Assembly: GCA_024401215.1 (NCBI GenBank)
Contig: JAKSLL010000018.1
Span: 1 to 55,481, forward strand
DNA from: Bacteroidaceae bacterium
Lineage (GTDB): Bacteria > Bacteroidota > Bacteroidia > Bacteroidales > Bacteroidaceae
Reading direction: 5' to 3'
DNA length: 55,481 bases
The position numbers and the translations under genes were made by a program. The notes under the pieces are model-generated. The model searched no databases. It saw nothing but the letters and a program-made list of their open reading frames with translations, and was not told where the DNA came from. This document shows positions 1-7,581 of the stretch, one piece after another (the stretch's first letter is position 1; every line of letters starts with the position of its first letter).

Positions 1-51
1 TGGCGTGGCCATACCCAACGTGTTTTTCCGCCGGATGATACCGGCATGAAG

Positions 52-176
52 GCCCCATTTTGTTAAAAGTTCAAAGGTGTTAAAAGTCATACTTTTAACA
101 CCTTTTTCTTTGTATCGGTATGTATATTAGTAAGTTAAGTCAAAATGTTAAATGTTAAAAGTTAATTTTTGAATTT
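52..176. repeat. 125-nt direct repeat, copy 1 (with terminator)
   Basis: This 125-nt block recurs at 2457-2581 in the same orientation. I find only two differences, near position 132 (TA here, CG there). It begins GCCCCATTTTG, contains a perfect terminator hairpin and ends in an A/T-rich tail. The two copies bracket the AAA-ATPase/nuclease gene. Bases 1-51 before it may be the 3' end of a plus-strand gene (two frames stay open to stops at 52-66), but I cannot choose a frame or recognise a product. Confidence 0.9.
74..110 (+). terminator. Rho-independent terminator in repeat copy 1
   Basis: A perfect 14-bp inverted repeat (AAGGTGTTAAAAGT, loop CAT, 74-104) is followed by a T-rich run. It would end a plus-strand transcript entering from the left edge of the window. 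The A-rich flank may let it work in both directions. Confidence 0.8.
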
Positions 177-302
177 TGCTAATTACAATTTCGTTTCAAT
201 CTTATTGAAAGACAAAAACAAAGACAAACCTCTTGAAGAGGATGGATGCTGGCGTCGTTGGTCATACTTTCCTGTTTTGACAATCTCTTTATAAGTATGA
301 TT

Positions 303-463
303 CAACTTTCGCTTTGAGGAGTTAAAGTGGAGTTAAAGAGGAGTTATCGCTTCGCTCGGAGTTAAAGAGACGTTTGCCATGTCAGACATTTGTCACTTTA
401 ACTACCCTTTAACTTCTCTTTAACTACCCTTTAACTACACAACAAGTGGAGCGAAACTTGTAT
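303..463. repeat. GAGTTAAAG dispersed element, copy 1
   Basis: This non-coding block has tandem GGAGTTAAAG words, the core GAGGAGTTATCGCTTCGCTC, a GACATTTGTC word, then inverted CTTTAACTACC words and ACAACAAGTGG. Two other copies lie at about 3720-3855 and 52290-52430. The arms can pair into a long hairpin. It sits just downstream (3' side) of the minus-strand AAA-ATPase gene. Bases 179-302 hold nothing I recognise. Confidence 0.8.
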
Positions 464-471
464 ATATTGAT

Positions 472-2091
472 TTAACAATCAAATTGCTGCTCGTTAATAA
501 CACCGCCATCGGCATCGGTGATGCGCCACTGGGTGATGTTGCGTTGTTCACTTGCTATGCTGACGCCACACTTAGTCACCTTTCGCCCATCTGCCTCGTA
601 AGGTATGGCATACCCCTTGCTGTCAATCTGCGCCAAGGCAGTCTCGACGGTATCATCCACCTTCAGTTCAAGAACGAAGATGTCTGTCTTGGTCTTGATC
701 ACCACATCGGCACGACCAAGGATGCTCTTTACTTCGGTGTCGACCTTGCTATTGAGCATGGAGAAGATGACATAGATAAGCAGTTTGTAGAATGCCTCTC
801 GCTTCTTCTTCGCCATCCATTCTTTCTTGGTGATAATATCGTAAGGAAGACTGGCTATGTAGGAACGGAGCTGGGTTAGAGCCTCTGACAGATCTCCGCG
901 TTTGAGAGCGCGGGCCATGGCAAGGACAAGGGCGTTCTGCTCCAGGTCATCAGTATTCATTAGATAGTTTGACAACCCAGAAACCATACCTTGGCGTACC
1001 TCATAATTAGGGAATCCGAGCAAATAGACATCATCTTCTCTGTCGTAGTTTAGGATGGTCAGGTAACCACTCTGATAAAGCAATGGGATGGGAGTTCGTG
1101 CATTTTCGCATGGCATATTGAAATCCATAAGCGACAATTCTGCCCCATCAAAGTCCAATGGGTTGAACTCGGGATGATGCTGAAGATGTTCAATCAGGGA
1201 CTTAGTCGTGCCAGATTCGAACCAATATTGTGTAGTCTTCTTATCATTGAGAGCACGAAGCAAGCTGAAAGGTGCATAGACATCCTTGCTATTCTCCGAG
1301 AAATGATAACCGTCATAATTCTTTTTTAGCAGAGAATATGCCTCTTCTGCTGTGATGTCAAGAGCTTCTGCATACTCTTCAATACAAGGTCGGAGTGTCG
1401 TTTCTAATTCTTCTTGCGTAATTCCACACAATCCAGAATATTTGTCAAGCATAGAAATCTGATAGAGATTATTCAACTCCGAGAAGATGCTGAGCTGAGA
1501 GAACTTCGTAACGCCCGTGATGAAGACAAAGCGCAAATACTCGCCTTCATCCTTCAGTACCTGATAGAACTCGCGAAGCAGAGAACGCATCTCATCAAGT
1601 TGTTTCGGCTTGTACATCAATCGCATTATGGCTGAGTCATATTCATCAAGTATAATGACTGCTTTTTCGCCAGTCTGTTCGTAGGCGCGATGGATTAAGC
1701 CTCGAAAACGTGCCCCAGGAGTTTTCTCCGCTTCATTCCGTCCATAATCTTTTTCGTATGTAGAAATAAATAACTCCAGTTTACTTTTTGCGTCTTCAAT
1801 GCTGCAATCCTTCAGTCCGCTCAAGGTGAAGTGCAGCACAGGATGCGTCTTCCACATCTTCTCCAGCTCCATCACCTTCAGCCCATCGAACAATTCCTTC
1901 TGGCCTTTGAAATAAGCCTTGAAGGTATTGCAAAGCAGAGACTTGCCGAATCGGCGAGGACGAGCCAGAAAAACATACTTATAGCTGTTGGCAAGGTCAT
2001 ACATCATGTCTGTCTTGTCAACATACAACATTCCTAGTTCCCTTATTTCCTGGAACTGGTCTGTATCTATGGGGTATCTGTATTTGCTCAT
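472..2091 (-). CDS. AAA-ATPase-like / PD-(D/E)XK nuclease-superfamily protein
   Basis: Cytosolic 539-aa protein of the family that joins an N-terminal 'AAA-ATPase-like' domain to a C-terminal PD-(D/E)XK nuclease-fold domain. It is multicopy in many Bacteroidetes genomes and its role is unknown. Visible: a Walker A-like RPRRFGKS at about 44-51, a Walker B VIILDEYD at 145-152, and a PD-(D/E)XK signature near the C-terminus (GRADVVI at 489-495, then VLELK at 503-507). The length is normal for the family and I see no break. A canonical promoter lies 48 nt upstream. The gene is bracketed by 125-nt direct repeats and abuts a truncated gene remnant at 2215-2442, which suggests it arrived by insertion or recombination. 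Family assignment is firm; defence or mobile-element function is only a guess. Confidence 0.88.
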   Translation of the reverse strand: MSKYRYPIDTDQFQEIRELGMLYVDKTDMMYDLANSYKYVFLARPRRFGKSLLCNTFKAYFKGQKELFDGLKVMELEKMWKTHPVLHFTLSGLKDCSIEDAKSKLELFISTYEKDYGRNEAEKTPGARFRGLIHRAYEQTGEKAVIILDEYDSAIMRLMYKPKQLDEMRSLLREFYQVLKDEGEYLRFVFITGVTKFSQLSIFSELNNLYQISMLDKYSGLCGITQEELETTLRPCIEEYAEALDITAEEAYSLLKKNYDGYHFSENSKDVYAPFSLLRALNDKKTTQYWFESGTTKSLIEHLQHHPEFNPLDFDGAELSLMDFNMPCENARTPIPLLYQSGYLTILNYDREDDVYLLGFPNYEVRQGMVSGLSNYLMNTDDLEQNALVLAMARALKRGDLSEALTQLRSYIASLPYDIITKKEWMAKKKREAFYKLLIYVIFSMLNSKVDTEVKSILGRADVVIKTKTDIFVLELKVDDTVETALAQIDSKGYAIPYEADGRKVTKCGVSIASEQRNITQWRITDADGGVINEQQFDC

Positions 2092-2138
2092 TTTTACCTG
2101 CTTTGATTGGTTTTCAATGTCCTTTTGGCCGTCGTCGG

Positions 2139-2168
2139 CAAAGATACGATTTTTTCGTCAAAAAACAA
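2139..2168 (-). promoter_or_regulatory. Bacteroidetes-type promoter of the AAA-ATPase gene
   Basis: On the minus strand TATCTTTG (2146-2139) matches the -7 consensus TAnnTTTG. A TTG (2168-2166) lies exactly 19 nt upstream, as in the -33/-7 arrangement. Transcription would start near 2132, giving a leader of about 40 nt. Confidence 0.7.
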
Positions 2169-2214
2169 TTGTCTTTGTCGTGTTTGTACAATCTTTGACA
2201 TAAACAATGGTTAA

Positions 2215-2442
2215 AAACAACTAAAGCCTTGCCTTTGCAGAGACATTCTCATAGAATGGACTGAAGAAGGAAGGTTCTCTGACGGAAACACATTCACCAA
2301 AGAAGAAAGCATGATTGTGTCTTTGAGAGGCGACAACGCAAGAAACTTCCGTTTGGATGTTGGTGTTCAAGTAGAGATGATTGTAAGCTTCAAGACTCAT
2401 GAGTACAAAGGCAGACAGATTCAGAACATCTACAGCAATTAG
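2215..2442 (+). pseudogene. 5'-truncated DUF3127-like gene remnant
   Basis: An open frame without a start codon runs from just after a stop at 2212 to TAG at 2440-2442. It encodes about 68 residues that include SMIVSLRGDNARNF and VEMIVSFKTHEYKGRQIQN. This resembles, from memory, the C-terminal part of DUF3127 (OB-fold-like) proteins, which carry a similar 'SxxGDK...FDVESREYNGRWY' tail. The N-terminal half is missing exactly where the AAA-ATPase promoter begins. Repeat copy 2 and its terminator follow within 15 nt, as expected for the original 3' end. It is probably the relic of a gene cut by the neighbouring insertion. The family guess is tentative. Confidence 0.5.
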
Positions 2443-2456
2443 TTATTCGTTGTTTA

Positions 2457-2581
2457 GCCCCATTTTGTTAAAAGTTCAAAGGTGTTAAAAGTCATACTTT
2501 TAACACCTTTTTCTTTGTATCGGTATGTATATTAGCGAGTTAAGTCAAAATGTTAAATGTTAAAAGTTAATTTTTGAATTT
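2457..2581. repeat. 125-nt direct repeat, copy 2 (with terminator)
   Basis: Second copy of the block at 52-176, about 98% identical, same orientation. Together the copies bound a 2.28-kb segment holding the ATPase/nuclease gene and the truncated remnant. Confidence 0.9.
2479..2515 (+). terminator. Rho-independent terminator in repeat copy 2
   Basis: Same perfect 14-bp stem (2479-2509) plus T-rich run as copy 1. It is correctly placed to terminate the remnant gene ending at 2442. Confidence 0.8.
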
Positions 2582-2631
2582 CATATAATTGTTATGTCTC
2601 GTTTAACATTCAGACCTTTTATTTCGGCTAG

Positions 2632-3612
2632 TTATTCGCCGAACATACGTGTTGTGCCTAACTTTACAAGTGCTTTTTCTGGAATGTCTTTTGTGGTTGT
2701 TTTCTTCTTAACAGACTCGTCAAACTCGTTGTATGTCGTTGTTATGACTTTGTGTGTTAGGAAGTTATAACTTTTTTCAACGCATTCGCCAGTATTGCGT
2801 GACAATTCACTTTGTTCGTAACCGATGCAGTAAATGTTGTTGTCTTGATAGCGGAAGCAGCGTGTTTCGCTGCCGCTGGAGTAGGATGCTCCTTCGTCGC
2901 TGTCAATAGACTCGCTGACGGTGAATGAACCCTTTGATGTGATATTGAGCGTGTATGTGTATGTCGTGCCTGCCTCGTTGCGGCTTAAGATGTCGCGATA
3001 TTGCTTCCAGAGGCGGAATCCCTTTTCCTTGTCGCCGAAATAGACAGCAAGTACAGGTGTGTTGTAGTTGTTCTTGTTGCCCTCATCATCTTCAATAATG
3101 TGGTCGGCATAGTCAGGTTTTGCAATGATGATGACATCGCCCACTCCGTCGTTGTTGATGTCACCCTCCTTTGACTCAAAAGTCCAGTTCTTTGGAACTA
3201 ACTCTTTGACAGTCTTTGCGTTTTTATTCATGCCAGTTTTCTTGCATGCACATTCAATTTTGCCTGTTCCCTTTTGTGAGTCGGGGATGTCGTCTTCATA
3301 TCCATATTCAGCGTTTTTATCTCCTCCGCAATATTCGCAGGCTGTACCCCATGCTCCCATGAGCCCCATAGGGTCGTCGATGTAGAAGCCGTGTCCGCCG
3401 CAAATGAGGCATGTCTCTTTGCCTGTGCCATTGCATCGCTTGCACTCTTCTTCTTCCTGCTCTTCAAAGACTGCAATTTTTGAATCGTTATTGCTGTCGA
3501 TGTTTTCGGAAGTGATGGAATCGTTGGTTGAGTCTGATGCATCGCCGGAGCTGCTGCCGCAAGCAATAAGAGTGAGGCAGATGAAACTTGTGAAAAGATA
3601 TGCTTTGTTCAT
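2632..3612 (-). CDS. Lipoprotein with DnaJ-like cysteine (zinc) motifs
   Basis: 326-aa exported lipoprotein of unknown function. The signal peptide ends in a lipobox LIAC, with Cys18 the lipidated residue. After a Ser/Asp/Asn-rich linker come paired cysteines, CKRCNGTG (57-64), CLICGGHG (68-75), CEYC (92-95) and CAC (121-123). They resemble the CxxCxGxG modules of DnaJ and probably bind zinc, which is unusual outside the cytoplasm. A second region (about 145-215) has a GDINNDGVGDVIII stretch, as in FG-GAP-type 'aspartate-ladder' proteins, then a beta-rich tail. Its 5' side faces a GAGTTAAAG element, so it is probably a separate unit from the three exported-protein genes upstream. No named family recognised. 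Confidence 0.75.
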   Translation of the reverse strand: MNKAYLFTSFICLTLIACGSSSGDASDSTNDSITSENIDSNNDSKIAVFEEQEEEECKRCNGTGKETCLICGGHGFYIDDPMGLMGAWGTACEYCGGDKNAEYGYEDDIPDSQKGTGKIECACKKTGMNKNAKTVKELVPKNWTFESKEGDINNDGVGDVIIIAKPDYADHIIEDDEGNKNNYNTPVLAVYFGDKEKGFRLWKQYRDILSRNEAGTTYTYTLNITSKGSFTVSESIDSDEGASYSSGSETRCFRYQDNNIYCIGYEQSELSRNTGECVEKSYNFLTHKVITTTYNEFDESVKKKTTTKDIPEKALVKLGTTRMFGE

Positions 3613-3719
3613 GTTATGTTTTTGAATAAAAGGTTAATTGTGTAAGTAGTCAAAATTGTTTTTATGTTCAAGTTTCGCTTATAATTTGCTAATCATAATT
3701 GTTTACTTTTGTATTCTAG

Positions 3720-3855
3720 AACTTGCTCGTTTTGTAGAAGTTAAGGTCGATTTGATGAGGAGTTATCGCTTCGCTCGGATTAAAAGAGATGTTGCCATAT
3801 ACAGACATTCGTCCCTTTAACTCCTCTTTAACTCCCCTTTAACTCCCTAACAAGT
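3720..3855. repeat. GAGTTAAAG dispersed element, copy 2
   Basis: Shares the CTTGCTCGTTTTG entry sequence with copy 3, and the GAGGAGTTATCGCTTCGCTCGG core, the GACATTyGTC word and the inverted CTTTAACTCC words with both others. The left arm is more degraded here (AGAAGTTAAGGTCG). It fills most of the 248-nt gap between the beta-flower gene and the lipoprotein gene. Confidence 0.75.
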
Positions 3856-3860
3856 AATAG

Positions 3861-4280
3861 TTATTTTAAAAGATCCATGAAGAATATCACTCCAGCAATC
3901 TTTTTGTCAACGCCCGACGCTTTACCTATTGTGGAGTTGTTGCCGTTGCGTATAGTGCCGTCGCTTTCTACTTTGCCGATTCTTGAATTGTTGGCATTGC
4001 GTACTGTGCCGTCGCTTTCAATCTTGCCTATGCGTGAATTGTTCTTGTTGCGCACAGTACCGTCGCTTTCAATCTTGCCGCAATAGCTGTTGCTTGAGTT
4101 GCGAATAGTGCCGTCGCGCTCAATCTTGCCTATGCGTGAGTTGTTCTTGTCGCGTATAGTGCCGTCGCTTTCTATCACGCCGAGGTAGGAGTTATTGCTG
4201 TCGCGCATTGTCTGTGCTGTTGATGGTGCTGCTACCATCAGCATAATCATTGTGATGATAATGGATAAGAGATTTTTCAT
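3861..4280 (-). CDS. Exported protein of 17-residue repeats ('5-fold beta-flower' type)
   Basis: 139-aa protein with an N-terminal signal peptide (cleavage near residue 22, after STAQ). Five consecutive repeats of 17 residues follow, of the form SRIGKIESDGTVRNKNN, then a partial sixth and a short hydrophobic tail. The regular G..I..DGT(I/V)R pattern suggests short hairpins arranged around an axis. From memory this matches what databases call '5-fold beta-flower protein', common in Bacteroidales and without assigned function. The repeats are also nearly identical at DNA level, so the array may change length by slippage. It is the last gene of a three-gene run, starting 12 nt after the YARHG gene. 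Confidence 0.75.
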   Translation of the reverse strand: MKNLLSIIITMIMLMVAAPSTAQTMRDSNNSYLGVIESDGTIRDKNNSRIGKIERDGTIRNSSNSYCGKIESDGTVRNKNNSRIGKIESDGTVRNANNSRIGKVESDGTIRNGNNSTIGKASGVDKKIAGVIFFMDLLK

Positions 4281-4292
4281 GTTGCTATGTTT

Positions 4293-5342
4293 TTAGTGAT
4301 TTGATATTGTTGATTCAATTTTCTCTTGTTCGGAAGAACTTTCGCTTTCGCCGTTTGCTGCATTCTCTTTATACTTTAGGAATGAGATGTTGAGAGTCTC
4401 AATCTGGTTGAGTTGGATGCTGTCATTGTCGGTGCCAGGCTGATACCATGTGCATGACTCAAAATACTTGTTGAGGTCGTCGCTGCTGAAGATGTAGCCT
4501 TTGCGGGCGAATATCTCGTTGCGCATGAGGCGCAGCACGTTTATGTCAGCCACAGGGGCAAGGAATGTGTTGTAAAGAACCATGTCTGAGAGGTAAGCCC
4601 ATCTTGGCTTGCTCTTGCTGGCATGGAGACTCATGAAGAGTATGTCCTTCTCGTACACATCGACATCGTCATTACACGATGTGTTGAAGATGTCTATGCC
4701 GTCAACGCTAATTTCAAAGTAGAAAACCCTGTCATTGGCAAGCATGATGAGCGGTTGTGGGACGCCTTCTCTTTCACCTATCTTGTATGTGGTGTTTTCT
4801 CCATTGAAAATGCATGTGCCGTCAGCATTAAACCTGAACTGCTCGTTGTTCGTTCCTGTATATGAGCATCCTCCTTCGAAGGACGAGCCGCAGAGAAGGG
4901 TGGTGTATGCCTGAATCTCGCGTTCTTTCATAAACATGCCAGGGTCGAGGGGGGCAAAGATGTTTATCACCTCTCCTTTTGGGTTTTTGTTGACGATAAC
5001 ATCCACACCATCAACCGACCGTCTTGCCCATACTATCTCATCATCAGGGTCGTTGATGACAGAATGGATGTATGACGGGAGTCTGACATTTTCGGGGTTG
5101 GCGCCTATAAGGTCAAAGTTGCCTTTGCCTTTCATCTTTACGGTGAATGCCCATCCGTAGCCAGCATCGAAATATCCAGAACAATCAAAGATGACATGTT
5201 CGCCATTCACAGGTTTGGAGGCGATAGTCTCATCTCCTGATGTCCATCTTCTGTTCTCCCAATGCATTTTTATCATCTGCGCCATTGATGGCAGAGAGAG
5301 AAAAGTGGCAATAATAGCTGAAATGAATATCCTTTTTTTCAT
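4293..5342 (-). CDS. Exported YARHG-domain protein
   Basis: 349-aa protein with a signal peptide of about 21 residues (ends SMAQ). The centre is a beta-rich region of unknown fold. A C-terminal YARHG domain lies at about 265-325, recognisable from MRNEIFARKGYIFSSDDLNKYF and the CTWYQPG that follows. YARHG domains are extracellular modules, probably wall or peptide binding, of unproven role. It is the middle gene of the run beta-helix / YARHG / beta-flower, with gaps of 76 and 12 nt, so co-transcription is likely. A second YARHG protein lies at 50888-52054, also near a GAGTTAAAG element. Confidence 0.78.
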   Translation of the reverse strand: MKKRIFISAIIATFLSLPSMAQMIKMHWENRRWTSGDETIASKPVNGEHVIFDCSGYFDAGYGWAFTVKMKGKGNFDLIGANPENVRLPSYIHSVINDPDDEIVWARRSVDGVDVIVNKNPKGEVINIFAPLDPGMFMKEREIQAYTTLLCGSSFEGGCSYTGTNNEQFRFNADGTCIFNGENTTYKIGEREGVPQPLIMLANDRVFYFEISVDGIDIFNTSCNDDVDVYEKDILFMSLHASKSKPRWAYLSDMVLYNTFLAPVADINVLRLMRNEIFARKGYIFSSDDLNKYFESCTWYQPGTDNDSIQLNQIETLNISFLKYKENAANGESESSSEQEKIESTISNH

Positions 5343-5418
5343 AGGTGAAGATATTTGGAGATTTCTTTTTCTTGCGTGGCGTTGGCATCTGCCGATGTGG
5401 TTATTTCACCATTACTTG

Positions 5419-6831
5419 CTATTTCACAATCTCATAAATTTCGAATCCCCTGTCATCATTTTTGAAGAGCATCATCACTTTGTTGGATGAAACTTTCTTT
5501 ATCACTCCTTCTTGCAGGTGCTCTTCGTCTAAGAAGCCTGTGCGCTTATCCCCTCCGATGTACCAGCATCCTGTAAATGCAAGGTTGTTGTCGTTGATGC
5601 GGCCGATAAGTCCCCATTTACGCTGCGAACCGCTTGTCTTGTCGAAGTACAGTTCACCGTCTTCGCGATAGAAGCGGCAGTTGAAGAAATCATAGCTTAC
5701 GGAGCATACATCGGTGAACTGTATGGAGCGCACTCTCTTGAACTGCAAGAGTTCGTTTGCCTTGATAGGCAATGGCTCAGCATTGAAGAAAGCTTTTGCT
5801 TTTTCGATGTCTTCAGCTTCAAAGCGGCTGGCATTTGTCTCTATGTAATCTAACAATTCGTCGTAGAGCGCAGCTTTGAGATATTCACGGTCAGTAAAAT
5901 AGTTGATGTTCGTGTAGTCAGTAATGTCTTTCATGCTGTTTGAAAACTCAGCGTGCGCATAAGGGTATGAATACACGCCTTCGCCATCTCCTTCATAATC
6001 ATCTTCGCTTTCGTCGTATTTTTCTTGCAGCTCTCCGTCTATCTTGCAGTCGTTGAAAGTTATGCTTTCAATGACTCCGTTGTCTTCTGCATCGCCAATC
6101 ACGCATCTGTTCATTGTGACTTGCCCGCGCACAAAGTTCAGTCTGTTTTTGTTGCTGTAGAAATTGCAGTCGTTGAACGTGATGTCAGAGCAGTCGCCAG
6201 AAATGTTCAAGTCGCAAAGGTTGTCATATATCTTGCAGTTGCTGAAAGTCGCGTTATCAACAGAATAAAGGTTGATGCCGTCGAAACTGCATTCGTAAAT
6301 ATTTGAGTTTGTGACAAGTAGGTTTTTTGTGTTCTCCGCAGCAACACCTTCGACACCACATCCGTAGAGTTTGCAGTTTTCGATATTCACATTGACGCAA
6401 TATTTTGTGTCAACGACATTTCCCACACAGTCGCCTGTGTTTGTATGGCCCAGTTTAAGGTTCTTCATGGTGATGTTCTCGCATGAAGCAAAGGCAAGCA
6501 CATTAGCATATCGAGGAGTGACCTGGATGTGTGTGTCAGAATACTTGCCCTCGATGGTGAGGTTGCTCACATTGGCAATGAGAAGTGATGGGCCGTCATA
6601 TTCTTCAGACACCATAGTGCCTGTAGCATCTTCGTCAACTTCTGGCAATTGCATTCTTTTGATTGTCTCTGTCATGTCAAGCAGATCATTCTCAACGATG
6701 ATTCTCCTGTTAGAATCGATGGCCTTGATGAATTGCTCAGATGTCTTGACTTTAACAACTTTCTGCTTGTCGGCAGCTGATGCTCCTATGGCGAAAATTG
6801 TCGCAAATAGTAATACTAATAATTTCTGCAT
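5419..6831 (-). CDS. Exported right-handed beta-helix protein
   Basis: 470 aa from the ATG at 6831, starting MQKLLVLLFATIFAIGASA, a clear signal peptide. The frame is open to 6906, but a TATATTTG promoter box at 6855-6862 would place the transcript start downstream of that, so 6831 is the better start. Residues about 75-245 have repeating parallel beta-helix rungs (ITMKNLKLG, VNIENCKLYGCG, LLVTNSNIYECS, ATFSNCKIYDN), as in the Beta_helix/NosD-like family. The roughly 200-residue C-terminal part is separate and unrecognised. Catalytic residues of pectate lyases are not obvious, so it may be a surface or adhesive protein rather than an enzyme. First gene of the exported-protein run. Confidence 0.75.
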   Translation of the reverse strand: MQKLLVLLFATIFAIGASAADKQKVVKVKTSEQFIKAIDSNRRIIVENDLLDMTETIKRMQLPEVDEDATGTMVSEEYDGPSLLIANVSNLTIEGKYSDTHIQVTPRYANVLAFASCENITMKNLKLGHTNTGDCVGNVVDTKYCVNVNIENCKLYGCGVEGVAAENTKNLLVTNSNIYECSFDGINLYSVDNATFSNCKIYDNLCDLNISGDCSDITFNDCNFYSNKNRLNFVRGQVTMNRCVIGDAEDNGVIESITFNDCKIDGELQEKYDESEDDYEGDGEGVYSYPYAHAEFSNSMKDITDYTNINYFTDREYLKAALYDELLDYIETNASRFEAEDIEKAKAFFNAEPLPIKANELLQFKRVRSIQFTDVCSVSYDFFNCRFYREDGELYFDKTSGSQRKWGLIGRINDNNLAFTGCWYIGGDKRTGFLDEEHLQEGVIKKVSSNKVMMLFKNDDRGFEIYEIVK

Positions 6832-6854
6832 TTTCTTTTTTTTTAATTTATGTG

Positions 6855-6862
6855 CAAATATA
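6855..6862 (-). promoter_or_regulatory. Promoter -7 box for the exported-protein operon
   Basis: Minus-strand TATATTTG fits TAnnTTTG and lies 23 nt before the ATG at 6831. I see no good -33 TTTG. It decides the start codon of the beta-helix gene. Confidence 0.5.
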
Positions 6863-6922
6863 AATAAAATTAAATAAGAAGATTGTGTTTGTATCGCCAA
6901 TGGCATGAAATATTTACGATTT

Positions 6923-7468
6923 CTACCTATTTAACTGGTGCATGACATCAAAATGGTCTTTGTGAGAGCATTCCAAGTTGATCAGAAACTGTTTGGCATT
7001 AAATCCTCCTGCATAGCCGGTCAGTTTGCCGCTTGCGCCTATCACTCTATGACATGGGACAAAAATGCTTATAGCGTTGGCTCCGTTAGCATTCGCAACG
7101 GCTCGAACAGCCTTTGGTATTCCGAGCAATTCTGCCAGCTGAAGATATGAAATGGTTGCAGCATAGGGTATGTGGCGTAGTTCCGTCCAAACTCGCTGCT
7201 GAAATTCTGTGCCAACAAAAAGCAATGGCACGTCAAAGCGGCAGATTTCTCCGCTGAAGTATCTGTCGAGTTGGTGTGATGCGGATTCGATTACAGGCGT
7301 GATGCCTTCGCAGTATTCTGCTTTTAGTGCATGTTGGATGCGTTTGTCGATTGTGCTTCTTGTTTTTCTGTATTTCCAATCGCAAAGGCATAATGAGCTG
7401 TTGTGTGAGCCAAGCAGAATGTCGCCGCATGGGCTATGATATGTGTAGGTTGTGATTGAGTTTAGCAC
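6923..7468 (-). CDS. ogt: Methylated-DNA--protein-cysteine S-methyltransferase
   Basis: 181-aa suicide DNA-repair enzyme that moves the alkyl group from O6-alkylguanine (or O4-alkylthymine) to its own cysteine. The C-terminal ATase domain is complete: the active-site PCHRV is at 138-142, with Cys139 the acceptor. Before it lies the winged-helix DNA-recognition part (VRAVANANGANA; the Arg finger is in this region). After it comes GASGKLTGYAGG, the active-site loop. There is no Ada-type N-terminal zinc domain, so it is the Ogt/MGMT form. It sits alone between the nrdD terminator and the promoter of the exported-protein operon. Confidence 0.92.
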   Translation of the reverse strand: MLNSITTYTYHSPCGDILLGSHNSSLCLCDWKYRKTRSTIDKRIQHALKAEYCEGITPVIESASHQLDRYFSGEICRFDVPLLFVGTEFQQRVWTELRHIPYAATISYLQLAELLGIPKAVRAVANANGANAISIFVPCHRVIGASGKLTGYAGGFNAKQFLINLECSHKDHFDVMHQLNR

Positions 7469-7487
7469 ATGAATGAAGAATAAAAAA

Positions 7488-7523
7488 GGGCGTATAGCTT
7501 GCTTTTAAGATAGCTATACGCCC
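7488..7523 (-). terminator. Terminator of nrdD
   Basis: GGGCGTATAGC (7488-7498) pairs with GCTATACGCCC (7513-7523). On the minus strand it is followed by a T-run. It separates nrdD from ogt. Confidence 0.8.
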
Positions 7524-7581
7524 TTTTGTTAGACTTGTCACCAACTAATCAAGTTGCAAACTTGCAGAAGAGGTGAATGAT

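Noticed and set aside
6832-6906. 25-codon upstream extension of the beta-helix gene
   Set aside because: A TATATTTG box lies inside it and a proper signal peptide starts at 6831.
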